Shown piece by piece: positions 1-8,218 of a DNA stretch of 60,523 bases. Below the pieces are notes generated by a model. That model was not told the origin of the DNA and ran no database searches. It saw nothing but the letters and a program-made list of their open reading frames with translations. Source of the stretch: Firmicutes bacterium UBA2116 (GTDB taxonomy: Bacteria; Bacillota; Clostridia; Tissierellales; Sedimentibacteraceae). The position numbers and the translations under genes were made by a program. The stretch spans positions 5,354 to 65,876 of the forward strand of contig DCYG01000023.1 of assembly GCA_002331025.1 (NCBI GenBank), written 5' to 3'. Numbering within the stretch: position 1 is the first letter of the stretch; every line of letters starts with the position of its first letter.

Positions 1-383
1 GCCGGTCCTTGCGGTCCCGTTGGTCCTGCCGGTCCTTGTGGTCCTGCTGGTCCTGCCGGTCCTTGTGCCCCTGTTTCTCCTGCCGGTCCTTGCGGTCCTG
101 TTTCTCCTGCCGGTCCTTGCGGTCCTGTTTGACCCGTTGGGCCTTGGATTCCTTCTGGTCCTTGTGGACCTATTGGACCTTGAATTCCTGCCGGTCCTTG
201 TGGACCTACTGGACCTTGTGGACCAGGTGGACAGATGCAACATGGTTGATGTTGATATGGTGGACATGGCTTCTGGGGACAAGGTCCCTTATACATATCT
301 GAACATTGATATTGCTTTTCGTCATAAAAATTTTTCGGTATCATATATGAATTATATTGATTTTCTTCATTATTATTATCCAT
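1..383 (-). CDS. Collagen-like (Gly-X-Y repeat) protein, 5' part only
   Basis: Reading the minus strand from ATG at 383 gives about 127 residues that run off the left edge. The first 50 or so are a non-repetitive head (start MDNNNEENQYNSYM) rich in Asn, Tyr, Cys and Pro, with a CPQKPCPP stretch and a CC pair. From about residue 54 the protein is uninterrupted Gly-X-Y triplets such as GPQGPAG and GPTGPQG, as in BclA-like exosporium collagens. The start is supported by a GAGAAGGAG ribosome site upstream of ATG. A mother-cell sigma-type -10 lies about 30 bp upstream. Role inferred: spore-surface or exosporium filament. Repeat length and any C-terminal trimerisation domain lie outside the window. 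Confidence 0.85.
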   Translation of the reverse strand, partial: MDNNNEENQYNSYMIPKNFYDEKQYQCSDMYKGPCPQKPCPPYQHQPCCICPPGPQGPVGPQGPAGIQGPIGPQGPEGIQGPTGQTGPQGPAGETGPQGPAGETGAQGPAGPAGPQGPAGPTGPQGP

Positions 384-411
384 ATCTGTGCTCCTTCTCA
401 TTATTTACTAA

Positions 412-439
412 TAGTGTATGCCCCAATGATTTAAGATGT
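412..439 (-). promoter_or_regulatory. Candidate sigma-K/sigma-E (mother-cell) promoter
   Basis: The minus strand at 420-412 reads CATACACTA. This fits the sigma-K -10 pattern CATAnnnTA and also the sigma-E -10 pattern CATACAnT. An AC dinucleotide 17 nt upstream (438-439) could serve as the short sigma-K -35. Transcription would start near 405, shortly before the collagen-like ATG. Motif match only. Confidence 0.45.
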
Positions 440-522
440 GTTATCCCAATCACACTTTTTATTGACATGTGCTCATTCCTTAATAAAATAAATTTGCTAC
501 AATTCAATAAAACAGAAAAATA

Positions 523-558
523 AAAGAAGATATATTATAATTTGATCATATCTTCTTT
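523..558 (-). terminator. Rho-independent terminator after the XRE operon
   Basis: Arms 523-533 and 548-558 are an 11-bp perfect inverted repeat (AAAGAAGATAT and complement). On the minus strand it is followed by TTATTTTTCTGTTTTATT. It lies about 70 nt past the XRE stop codon. Confidence 0.7.
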
Positions 559-625
559 GGCTATTTAGTATTTATTACGGTTAATTAAAGAGTCAAGTTG
601 GTTAATTAATTTTACTTTAGCGACA

Positions 626-1216
626 TTATAGATTATCTGAATATACCGATAAGCCGTGTTTAATACAATAAACATACAGCTTGCCTCCGATAGTTATTGG
701 AATCCTGCAGCTTGGACTTTGTTCCGGATACAAACGGTTCAAAAATACTCTGTCACTTTTAACACAGGCGACAAAAGAAATGTAATGTTCTTTAGTCATA
801 GGATGGTCAAAGGTAACAAAGTAGTCAGTATCTACTTCCTCTACTGTGATTTTGGGTACAACAGATGTATCCTCAGGTAAGATATATTCTAATTTTCTTC
901 CGCAACAAAAGATAGATGCACTTCCTGTGCTGACCAGGATATTTCCACAGGAAGGACATACATAAAAACGCACTTTGTCAATATTGCCACTGTCCGGCTT
1001 GTTTGATGTAATTTCACCTTCCATCATCTGTTTCATATCAACTCCCAAAATAGCAGATAATTCCGGCCATAGAGACAAATCGGGACACCCTAAACCGCAT
1101 TCCCATTTTGAAACAGTTTTATTTTGAATACCCAGTGCATCTGCAATGTTTTTCTGCGTAAGATTTTTTTCTTTACGCAGTTTAGCAATCAATTTGCCTA
1201 TTTTCATACAATCCAT
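626..1216 (-). CDS. XRE-family regulator fused to a desulfoferrodoxin-like domain
   Basis: Residues about 4-60 are a helix-turn-helix of XRE type (LTQKNIADALGIQNKTVSKWE). Residues about 85-196 resemble desulfoferrodoxin: a CPSC...CC pattern like the rubredoxin-type centre I, then HPMTKEHY and YCIKHG, which match His/Cys ligands of the superoxide reductase iron centre II. The region where the fourth His normally lies (EKHVP-like) reads DTSVVP, so that ligand appears missing and catalysis is doubtful; an iron-based redox or superoxide sensor is more likely. ATG at 1216 follows GGAGGTGG. It is the last gene of the four-gene operon, 34 nt after the AAA/VWA gene. Function is inferred from domains. 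Confidence 0.75.
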   Translation of the reverse strand: MDCMKIGKLIAKLRKEKNLTQKNIADALGIQNKTVSKWECGLGCPDLSLWPELSAILGVDMKQMMEGEITSNKPDSGNIDKVRFYVCPSCGNILVSTGSASIFCCGRKLEYILPEDTSVVPKITVEEVDTDYFVTFDHPMTKEHYISFVACVKSDRVFLNRLYPEQSPSCRIPITIGGKLYVYCIKHGLSVYSDNL

Positions 1217-1250
1217 GTCTCCACCTCCATTTCTGCTTATTATAACATAC

Positions 1251-3293
1251 TTACAGAAATCTTGCGATAATCTGTACCAATCTTGCCGGAAGCTGCTTCA
1301 AATCAGTTATATCCAATGTATTTTCAGCTCCGTAAAGTTCACGGATATCCTCTTTATCCTGCCCTATAGCTGCAGCAAGGAACCGGATTCCTTTACGCCT
1401 GAATTCCTGCAATGTATCTTTCATATCACGGGCTGCTTTTTCTCCTGTATAATCAGGCATTGCCTTAGGCTGCCCGTCACTGATGCTGATTATTAATTTG
1501 GTTTTTTGCGGTGCATTAATCAATCTATCGCTGATAATGCGTAATGCCATACCATCCCGGTTATTACTGCGGGCCTGAATATTCATAAGAGCATATTTTT
1601 CGTCAGCATCCTTACTTTCAAAATCTACATATGCATAGATGGACATTTGTTCCAGCTTGGAACGGTCTGCCGTATCTCCGTAAACCATTATGGAAATACC
1701 GCAGCCGGTGCAAAATTCATATAAAGCTACGGCTGCCTGTTTTGCTGCATCTAAGCGTCCGAAGGCTGACATAGATGCTGATTCGTCAATCCTGAGAGCA
1801 ACCGCAAGAGATGGTTCTTCCTCAGGCGGGCGCTTGCGGGCAAATACGCGAAAATCCATAGAAGCCGCTTTATCGGCACAGAATTTTGTGCCATAAAGCT
1901 GAGACTTAGCAAATTCAGAGGAAGACTCATGCTCTAAAAGCGGATTTGTTTTGCGGATCAATTCCCTGGTTACCGGCAGCAATTCAGAAGCCATGCTGTT
2001 ATATTCTTCCCTGTCCTGAGCGGAAGCTTCCGGACGATGTACAATAAGCTTAACTTCTTCATGGCAGCTTCCTTGAACACTTTTTCGCGCTTCTTTATTT
2101 AATTGTTTTCGAAATTCTCTTTTCTGTTCGTTTGTAACGGGTTTATCAAGCTCATGATAAAACGGGGTGCCGTTTTCTCCATTATCATTGCTTGAAACAT
2201 CAGTATTTTTATCACTGCTCGCATCTGAATGTCCCTCACTGTCTGCTGATTTTCTAAGACGGATTGCATTCTTGCCGGCTTTATCTGTTTCTGCAGAGTA
2301 TTCTCCATTTTCGGAAATTTGGAGCTCCATTACTTCCGGGTTTTCTCCTTCTGAATGAGAATGGTATGTGCTGTCTAATTCTTCAAGCTTATCTGTTAAG
2401 CCATGACTTGCCAGTGCCTGCTCTAAAATAGCCAGCTCCTGCGGGTCAGTGGTAATCTTGTAGAGTACCTTGTAATACAAAGCACTCTGTATTGATGCGC
2501 CGCTTGCAACGGCATCAACCCAAAAGATATATGACCGCATACCGGCAACACCCTTAATTGCATTAGCACGGGCTGTTTCATCCAGCAGAATAATCGTATC
2601 GGCTAAAAAAGAAAGCACATTTTCGGATTGATATCCGGTCTTGGCTTGGGCTCGTTCCATCATAACTTCCTTTGGCGGCAAGTCTAATTTTTCAGCATGC
2701 TGAACTCTGTCGCGCAAAGCTTCATTTAAAGGGCGATATCCGTTGTAGCCGCGGTTTGTTGTAATAACAGCAATAAAATCCGGGTGACGGCGTGCGACAC
2801 GAGTCGGCAGGTTTAAGCTGCCGTCCGGCTCCAATGCGGAATTCAGAGCCATCAAAACTGCGGCATCACGAATCACCGTCGGTTCCTGAATCTCCAACAG
2901 CCATCCATTTTCATAGGCACGGACAATTTCCGAGGGGTAATACTTATATTCAACTGTGTTTGATTCATCTGATTCATCCTTTTCGGACAATACCGGAAGT
3001 ATGGAACCTAACACATCGGATTTATCCATATCTGCAAAGCAAGTCACTTTTGTATACGGCAGGTTAAAATCAGCGGAGAGAGCTTTGGCAATCTGGGTTT
3101 TTCCCGAACCTGCGTCTCCCTCCAATAAAATTGTGCTGATTTTCATTTCATCGCGATTCCAGTTTTTTACTACCTCATGATATATACGTTTTTCTGCTTC
3201 ACTGTCAATGTGTGAAGGCGGTTTTTGCCACACGAGTGACTGCTCTATATCTGTCAGCCGTCTTTCGGGTGACAAAATACAATTCTGTTTCAT
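1251..3293 (-). CDS. AAA+ (MoxR/dynein-like) ATPase fused to a VWA domain
   Basis: 680 residues. The N-terminal half is an AAA_5-type ATPase with Walker A GDAGSGKT near residue 60 and later AAA+ features. A charged low-complexity linker (about 330-400, Ser/Asp/Glu-rich) follows. The C-terminal third (about 490-680) is a von Willebrand A domain with an intact MIDAS start DESAS and a downstream SDGQP. MoxR ATPases and VWA proteins are usually encoded as separate neighbours (RavA-ViaA, NorQ-NorD, chelatase D/I subunits); here they are one chain. Such pairs remodel proteins or insert metals. It starts directly after the DUF6530-like gene and precedes the XRE-desulfoferrodoxin gene. Substrate unknown. 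Confidence 0.8.
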   Translation of the reverse strand: MKQNCILSPERRLTDIEQSLVWQKPPSHIDSEAEKRIYHEVVKNWNRDEMKISTILLEGDAGSGKTQIAKALSADFNLPYTKVTCFADMDKSDVLGSILPVLSEKDESDESNTVEYKYYPSEIVRAYENGWLLEIQEPTVIRDAAVLMALNSALEPDGSLNLPTRVARRHPDFIAVITTNRGYNGYRPLNEALRDRVQHAEKLDLPPKEVMMERAQAKTGYQSENVLSFLADTIILLDETARANAIKGVAGMRSYIFWVDAVASGASIQSALYYKVLYKITTDPQELAILEQALASHGLTDKLEELDSTYHSHSEGENPEVMELQISENGEYSAETDKAGKNAIRLRKSADSEGHSDASSDKNTDVSSNDNGENGTPFYHELDKPVTNEQKREFRKQLNKEARKSVQGSCHEEVKLIVHRPEASAQDREEYNSMASELLPVTRELIRKTNPLLEHESSSEFAKSQLYGTKFCADKAASMDFRVFARKRPPEEEPSLAVALRIDESASMSAFGRLDAAKQAAVALYEFCTGCGISIMVYGDTADRSKLEQMSIYAYVDFESKDADEKYALMNIQARSNNRDGMALRIISDRLINAPQKTKLIISISDGQPKAMPDYTGEKAARDMKDTLQEFRRKGIRFLAAAIGQDKEDIRELYGAENTLDITDLKQLPARLVQIIARFL

Positions 3294-3758
3294 TTAATAC
3301 AACTCCAATTCCTTTAAGATGCGGATAAGTGTCCGCTGGCGCTCCCCGATTAATTCCCCTAAGTCGTTAATGCTCTGGGAAAATGCCTTGATGTCCTCAT
3401 TGATATTTTGATTATCTATACAAACCTCTACAGGTAATACTCCGCCCTGTACTCCAATTCGTTCCACTGTTGGTTTTTCAGGATCATATAAAAGCGGAAA
3501 CCGGTATGCCTCCTTGAAGTAAAGCAATGTTCTGGACAAGAGGATCATCAAATCAAATACCTGATGGATGGGCAGCTCCTCCGCCAGAATCAATTCACCG
3601 TCTTTATCTGCTTTCCATATCTGCACTGCAATCTGCATTTTTTTATTTTCTTCCAGCACAGGCGCACCTAATGTTAAGCGTTTTATATCAGATTGGTAAG
3701 CATTCCTTCCGTCTATACGGTCATAGCCGTTTGATGCAATAACTATTTTCTCATTCAT
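3294..3758 (-). CDS. DUF6530-like protein of unknown function
   Basis: About 154 residues. The head (NGYDRIDGRNAYQSD) and the stretches HQVFDLMILLSRTLLYFKEAYRFPLLYDPEKP and SINDLGELIGERQRTLIRILKELE resemble the DUF6530 family as I remember it; no function is known. An ATG at 3764 is possible, but AGGAGG lies only 2 nt before it and 8 nt before the ATG at 3758. The latter also forms an ATGA overlap with the stop of the GIY-YIG-like gene, so I prefer 3758. Soluble, with no signal peptide or membrane segment. It is translationally coupled to both neighbours, which suggests the products work together. Confidence 0.7.
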   Translation of the reverse strand: MNEKIVIASNGYDRIDGRNAYQSDIKRLTLGAPVLEENKKMQIAVQIWKADKDGELILAEELPIHQVFDLMILLSRTLLYFKEAYRFPLLYDPEKPTVERIGVQGGVLPVEVCIDNQNINEDIKAFSQSINDLGELIGERQRTLIRILKELELY

Positions 3759-4099
3759 TTCCATATCCTCCTTGCCTTTGGATCAGAAGCGAGGCATTCT
3801 TCTCTTAATTTTTCTAATTCCTCTGTATGATCTTCGTTTGGGTCATCATATTTCAGTACCTTTATAACTGATATTTCAAAGTCTTCGCGTTTGTATTTAT
3901 TCCAAAGCTCCTGCAATTGCTTATTAGGATGCATATTTGATGACAATTTTGCATTAGTACTGTTAAAATCCGCTCTTGTATCCTTAGATATGCCTAAAAA
4001 TACATCACCCGTATCCTTGCATCGGTAAGAGAACACCCCCATTTCCGGCTTCCTGTTTTTATACATTTCCAAAAGTTCTTTTTTTCTTTTTATATCCAT
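3755..4099 (-). CDS. GIY-YIG nuclease-like small protein
   Basis: 114 residues. The N-terminal region GVFSYRCKDTGDVFLGISKDT has the spacing of a GIY-YIG motif but with altered signature residues (GVF / FLG). An Arg and an Asn-rich stretch (RADFNSTNAKL) follow, as in short GIY-YIG relatives of Firmicutes. Nuclease activity is therefore uncertain. It is the first gene of the operon. Its own Shine-Dalgarno is absent from the genomic DNA, where the sequence before ATG is a group II intron 3' end. Joining the exons across the intron restores GAGGTGA five nt before ATG. Its stop overlaps the next start (ATGA). Confidence 0.65.
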   Translation of the reverse strand: MDIKRKKELLEMYKNRKPEMGVFSYRCKDTGDVFLGISKDTRADFNSTNAKLSSNMHPNKQLQELWNKYKREDFEISVIKVLKYDDPNEDHTEELEKLREECLASDPKARRIWK

Positions 4100-4175
4100 T
4101 ATCTTCAGTCGAGTAGACTCAAACTCGACTCCCTCCTCTCATTAGTGAGGGTAGAGTCTTGTTAAGCCCCTCACA

Positions 4176-4208
<33 letters not shown>

Positions 4209-4226
4209 TTCATATATAACTTCAAA

Positions 4227-5564
4227 TCAATACCAAATATTTACGCACACTTTAGGTGGCTTAAAACCTGCCGCATCCCAGATTCTTATGAAATCCTTGA
4301 ACTTTATCGGCTTCTTCTGTCCACGCCTTCTCAGTACTCTGTAGAAGGTATATTTTACATAGTTAAAAAAGTTCTGAACTGACCTGAGATTCCCATTGAC
4401 ACCATAGTAATTGACGTGCCCGTTCAATTTCAACTTTAGTGTTTCAAGCGTCTGCCATATCGGCTTATGCATTCTCTCTGTAAGCCATTCCTTTGCAATT
4501 TGCCTTTTGAGATTTAGTTTCTTCTTGCTCGTTCGTATATGGACGCGGTAGCTACCTTCTCTGTCTCGACCATTGATGAACCTAAAGCCAAGAAAGTCAA
4601 AACTTTCTTTTGTCCCTTTGTATCTTCCAAATGGGACAATTCTTGTCTTGTCTATAGCTAACTCAAGTCCAAACTTGGCAAATCTGTCTATAAGTGCTTG
4701 GTAGATTTTCTTACTGTCGTCTTCATACTGAAACATTATCGCAAAGTCATCGGCATATCTGTAAAGGTACGCTTCTCCCCGTAGGTTCTGTTTTATGCGT
4801 TTCTCAAGCCACAGGTCAAGCACATAATGTAGATATACATTTGCAAGCGTCGGAGAAATCACGCCTCCTTGAGGGACATTCTTATCGGTCTCATAGTGTT
4901 TGCCTTCTTCCATCACTCCTACTCTAAGTAGTCTCTTTATGTACCTTATATAGGTCTTGTCGGCTATGTCATGTTCTAAAAACTTGATGAGCCAATTATG
5001 CTCTACATTATCAAAGAATCCCTTGATATCTGCATCTAATACATAGTTCACTTTCCTGAACATAAGTGTATGATTCATGTCCCCTATGCATTGGTGGGCA
5101 TTCTTTCCTTTTCTGAATCCGTAAGAGCAGTTAAGGAATCTATGCTCGTATACACTTTCTAGTGCCTTTGCCATTGCTCCTTGCACCAGTTTGTCTTCAA
5201 AGCTTGGAATTCCAAGCGGTCTTACTTTTCCATTATCTTTCGGTATATATGTTCTTCTTACTGGCTTTGGATGGTATGAAAAGGCTTTAAGTCTTTCTAC
5301 GAGATTCTCTAAGTTTTCTTTTAGCTTTTCTTCGTATTCCGTTTTGCTGATTCCGTCAATCCCTTTTGCCTTCTTTCCAGACTGTCTTTTGAACTCTGTC
5401 ATCAATGTATCTGCATTTACATAACTCATAAGCCCAGATACTGTGTTGTATTTCTTTGATATCTCTTCTAATCTACTCCAATCATTTTGCACCGTTTGTT
5501 CTCCTCTATGTGAGTTGATGTTTCTCTTTGTAGAATGCCATATATGCTGACCCCTTCGCTCCAT
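4227..5564 (-). CDS. ltrA: Group II intron reverse transcriptase/maturase
   Basis: 445 residues. The RT domain shows GIPSFEDKLVQGAMAKALE, PQGGVISPTLANVYLHYVLD and the catalytic YADDF. After it lies the maturase (X) domain with LNGHVNYYGVNGNLRSVQNF. The protein ends shortly after a basic DNA-binding region (RRRGQKKPIKFKDFIRIW) and lacks an HNH endonuclease, so it is an endonuclease-minus type. The frame is intact and RT motifs are complete, so it may still support splicing and movement. It lies wholly inside the intron RNA (domain IV) and is read in the same direction as the interrupted operon. Family members bind the intron RNA to assist folding and copy it into DNA. Confidence 0.93.
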   Translation of the reverse strand: MERRGQHIWHSTKRNINSHRGEQTVQNDWSRLEEISKKYNTVSGLMSYVNADTLMTEFKRQSGKKAKGIDGISKTEYEEKLKENLENLVERLKAFSYHPKPVRRTYIPKDNGKVRPLGIPSFEDKLVQGAMAKALESVYEHRFLNCSYGFRKGKNAHQCIGDMNHTLMFRKVNYVLDADIKGFFDNVEHNWLIKFLEHDIADKTYIRYIKRLLRVGVMEEGKHYETDKNVPQGGVISPTLANVYLHYVLDLWLEKRIKQNLRGEAYLYRYADDFAIMFQYEDDSKKIYQALIDRFAKFGLELAIDKTRIVPFGRYKGTKESFDFLGFRFINGRDREGSYRVHIRTSKKKLNLKRQIAKEWLTERMHKPIWQTLETLKLKLNGHVNYYGVNGNLRSVQNFFNYVKYTFYRVLRRRGQKKPIKFKDFIRIWDAAGFKPPKVCVNIWY

Positions 5565-6073
5565 CCGCTTTCACGGGTTTCATCACTACTACGAGTCAGT
5601 CCGACTTCTCATAATCCATCGAATTCTACTTGGTTTTCAAATCCTTGTTTAAATCCTTACCTCTTCAGGAGACTATGAGATCTCCCAGGTACATGTAATA
5701 CATCTTGCTTGCTCGCCAAGCTCTATTGACCCCGACAACATCTCCATAACCTCACCTTATCGGTTATTTCTTTCTGCCTGCTACATCGAGGAATGTATCG
5801 GCTGTTGCTCTTTATATTAACGAGGCTGTATCACTTCACGCTTTCGCATTTCAGCTCTCAAACTCCTTTGTCTACGCTTAAACCTAATGTCGCCACTTCG
5901 GCTCCAAGACTAAGTACCGGCTGTTGGCTATACTTTACCGGGTTTGGACTTTCACCTAACTATGCATTACACGCCGAACTGGCGCACCCTCGAGCTTAGT
6001 ATATACTTTAAAGCACAAAAAAATAATCCACGTTCCGTAGACTATGTAAATAAATTTATTTTTGCAACAATTA

Positions 6074-6107
6074 ACCCTCGATATGTTTCATAAACAATAT
6101 CGAGGGT
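6074..6107 (-). terminator. Hairpin terminator after the catabolic operon
   Basis: ACCCTCGATAT (6074-6084) pairs with ATATCGAGGGT (6097-6107), 11 bp perfect. The minus-strand continuation TTAATTGTTGC is only moderately U-rich. The stem core CGATAT is shared with the hairpin at 35897-35935. Confidence 0.55.
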
Positions 6108-6112
6108 ATTTT

Positions 6113-6154
6113 ACCATCCGCAGGCTGCGGTAAACGGTTCCTGCTCCGGATGGT
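6113..6154 (-). terminator. Hairpin directly after the sucD-like stop codon
   Basis: ACCATCCG (6113-6120) pairs with CGGATGGT (6147-6154), with an inner CAGG/CCTG helix. It begins one base after the last stop codon of the operon and is followed on the minus strand by AAAATA. Either the first of two tandem terminators or a 3' stabilising stem. Confidence 0.45.
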
Positions 6155-6155
6155 G

Positions 6156-7025
6156 CTAACAAACTCCGATTGATTTAATTTTTTCCACGGCTTCCCACGG
6201 TGTATTTATCATAACAGCTCCGGCATCTGACAAGATCTTGCATTTTTCCTGGAATCCTTCTCCCCCTCTTGATATAATTGCACCTATATGTCCCATTCTT
6301 GCGCCTTTTGGTGCACATCTGCCTAATATATAAACAAAAACTTTTTTATTCATCTTTGGAATAATCTTTGCACACTCATTTTCTTTCATACCGCCTATTT
6401 CTCCAACCAGCATTACAGCATCAGTATCAGGATCATTTTCAAAAAGCTCAAGATATTCAATTGGATTTCTGCCGATAACCCGATCTCCTCCGCTTCCTAT
6501 GCAGGTAGATTGTCCTATTCCTGCCTCGCTTAGCATGCGTACCATTTCAATGGCAATAGTGCCTCCGCGGGTTATTAATCCTAATCTTCCTTTTTTAGCA
6601 TAACCGGATCCTAAGGAGCCCAACAGGCACTCTCCGGAAGATATCAGACCTATAGTGTTAGGTCCTACAATCCAAGCATTGTTTTCTTTAGATTTTCTTT
6701 TAATTTCCATGCATTCATGCAACGGAACCCCCTCTGCCGCTACAACAATCAGCTTTACCCCTGCATCAATCGATTCTAATACCGCTTCTTTAACGGCAGC
6801 AGGAGGTACATAAATGAGGCTTGCATTGAATTCCTCATGCTTTGCAGCTTCTTTTACTGTATCGTATACGGGAATTCCATCTATAACCTGTCCCCCTTTT
6901 CCCGGACTTGTTCCTGCTGTAATTTTAGTTCCATATGAAATCATAGTATGTATTTGACTTCTGCCATATCTTCCCGTAATTCCCTGAATAACAACTTTAG
7001 TTTCTTTATTTATTAAAATACTCAT
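6156..7025 (-). CDS. sucD: Succinyl-CoA synthetase alpha-like acyl-CoA synthetase subunit
   Basis: 289 residues, the usual alpha-subunit length. It has an N-terminal CoA-binding Rossmann fold (VVIQGITGRYGRSQIHTMISYGT) and a C-terminal domain with RMGHIGAIISRGG, where the His is the phospho-His carrier. ADP-forming enzymes of this family interconvert acyl-CoA plus ADP and Pi with free acid plus ATP. The residue set TRGGT, where E. coli has SRSGT, leaves the acyl substrate open. Its start overlaps the sucC-like stop by ATGA. Last gene of the long operon; inferred role is energy recovery from an acyl-CoA, or activation of an acid. The gene symbol describes the family, not a proven substrate. Confidence 0.85.
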   Translation of the reverse strand: MSILINKETKVVIQGITGRYGRSQIHTMISYGTKITAGTSPGKGGQVIDGIPVYDTVKEAAKHEEFNASLIYVPPAAVKEAVLESIDAGVKLIVVAAEGVPLHECMEIKRKSKENNAWIVGPNTIGLISSGECLLGSLGSGYAKKGRLGLITRGGTIAIEMVRMLSEAGIGQSTCIGSGGDRVIGRNPIEYLELFENDPDTDAVMLVGEIGGMKENECAKIIPKMNKKVFVYILGRCAPKGARMGHIGAIISRGGEGFQEKCKILSDAGAVMINTPWEAVEKIKSIGVC

Positions 7026-8185
7026 GCTATACCCCCGTTTTCATATTGCTTTGAAAGTCTGACGCATTCATTAACGGCTTCCTGCAAAGAGCTGTATGTT
7101 GTAACTCCTGCCTCTTTTAACAGTTCATTTCCTTCTTTGAGGCTCATGTTTGCTACAGCTGCTCCTGAAGCTCTTATGCACGCTATAAACTTTTTACGAG
7201 GTTTAACTTTTTTAATAGATTCTGCAATTGTTGCTGCATAATTTTCAAGAGGCTGGGCGGTGAGTGTAAAATTAATCATAACAGCCTTTACTGTATTATC
7301 TTCTTCAAATTTTTTCAAAAGATCGATATACATATTTACAATTATTTCATATCTGTTGCTCCCTATTATGTCAATAAAATTTGCCGGCGATCCTCCCAGG
7401 TATTTAATTGTATCAACCAGCATCATGGTATTGCTTGCGCCAACACTTACTATTCCAATATTGCCGCCCAAGTTTACATAAGAAAGTCTGTCTGATTTAA
7501 CGGTATCTGCTTTCCTGTTCTTTTCAAGCCCGGCAAGCAACGGTTGCCGGAATATTGCATAATCATCTGTAATAACCTTGGAATCTCCCGCCCATATCTC
7601 ACCTGTGTTTTCATTTATCAATACAGGATTAATTTCTACTGTATCTGCTTCGTATTGCTTAAATACATTGTAGAGTTTATATGCCAAATCTGATATTTGA
7701 ACCAGAAGTTCTCCTTGATAGCCTGCATCCAAGGCTAAGTCAATGAGCTGATATTTGCATATTCCCTTTATAGGATCTATGTTTAACTTTGCCGGCTTTG
7801 ATTCTGCGGCAACCTCTTCAATATGTATGCCGCCCTTTTTATTAATAATGATTACAGGTACTCCGATTACATCATCTATTGTTATACCTATATAGCTCTC
7901 GCAGGTTGCATTGATACATTCCTCTATTAAAAGGCTTTCAGAATGTTTAATCTTCTTAAATATTTCATCTGCGTTTTCTATTAAATCTTTTTCGTCATAG
8001 ACCTTTTTAATTAAACCCGCCTTCCCTCTGCCGCCTTGGAGCACCTGAGCCTTTACTACAACAGGATAGCCTATTTTTTCGGCCGCCCTTCTTGCATCTT
8101 CAATTGTATTTGCAATACTGCTCCGGGGAACAGGGATGTTTGAATTTTTAAACAAGGTTTTCCCTTCATACTCATAAAGTCTCAT
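7022..8185 (-). CDS. sucC: Succinyl-CoA synthetase beta-like acyl-CoA synthetase subunit
   Basis: 387 residues, normal for the beta subunit. The N-terminal ATP-grasp fold has GYPVVVKAQVLQGGRGKAG near residues 38-57 and EINPVLINENTGEIWAGDSKV, which carries the nucleotide and Mg2+ ligands. A C-terminal ligase domain follows with VNLGGNIGIVSVGASNTMMLVDTIK and GGSPANF. It partners the alpha subunit through a 4-nt overlap. In the operon it follows a crotonase-like gene by about 33 nt. As with the alpha subunit, the acid used may be succinate, acetate or a pathway-specific acid. Confidence 0.86.
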   Translation of the reverse strand: MRLYEYEGKTLFKNSNIPVPRSSIANTIEDARRAAEKIGYPVVVKAQVLQGGRGKAGLIKKVYDEKDLIENADEIFKKIKHSESLLIEECINATCESYIGITIDDVIGVPVIIINKKGGIHIEEVAAESKPAKLNIDPIKGICKYQLIDLALDAGYQGELLVQISDLAYKLYNVFKQYEADTVEINPVLINENTGEIWAGDSKVITDDYAIFRQPLLAGLEKNRKADTVKSDRLSYVNLGGNIGIVSVGASNTMMLVDTIKYLGGSPANFIDIIGSNRYEIIVNMYIDLLKKFEEDNTVKAVMINFTLTAQPLENYAATIAESIKKVKPRKKFIACIRASGAAVANMSLKEGNELLKEAGVTTYSSLQEAVNECVRLSKQYENGGIA

Positions 8186-8218
8186 AATTTCCTTCCTTTT
8201 TCTGTTGTTTAAAAAATT

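Noticed and set aside
1..300. CRISPR-like or satellite repeat at the left edge
   Set aside because: The 9-27 nt periodicity is explained by Gly-X-Y codons; there are no unique spacers.
9..523. Two long plus-strand frames rich in Leu/Val or Cys/Trp at the left edge
   Set aside because: They are the reverse strand of the collagen-like Gly-X-Y repeat; periodicity and the ribosome site favour the minus-strand reading.
5793..5999. Plus-strand 68-codon frame in the intron 5' region
   Set aside because: This is structured group II intron RNA (domain I) on the other strand; no coding support.
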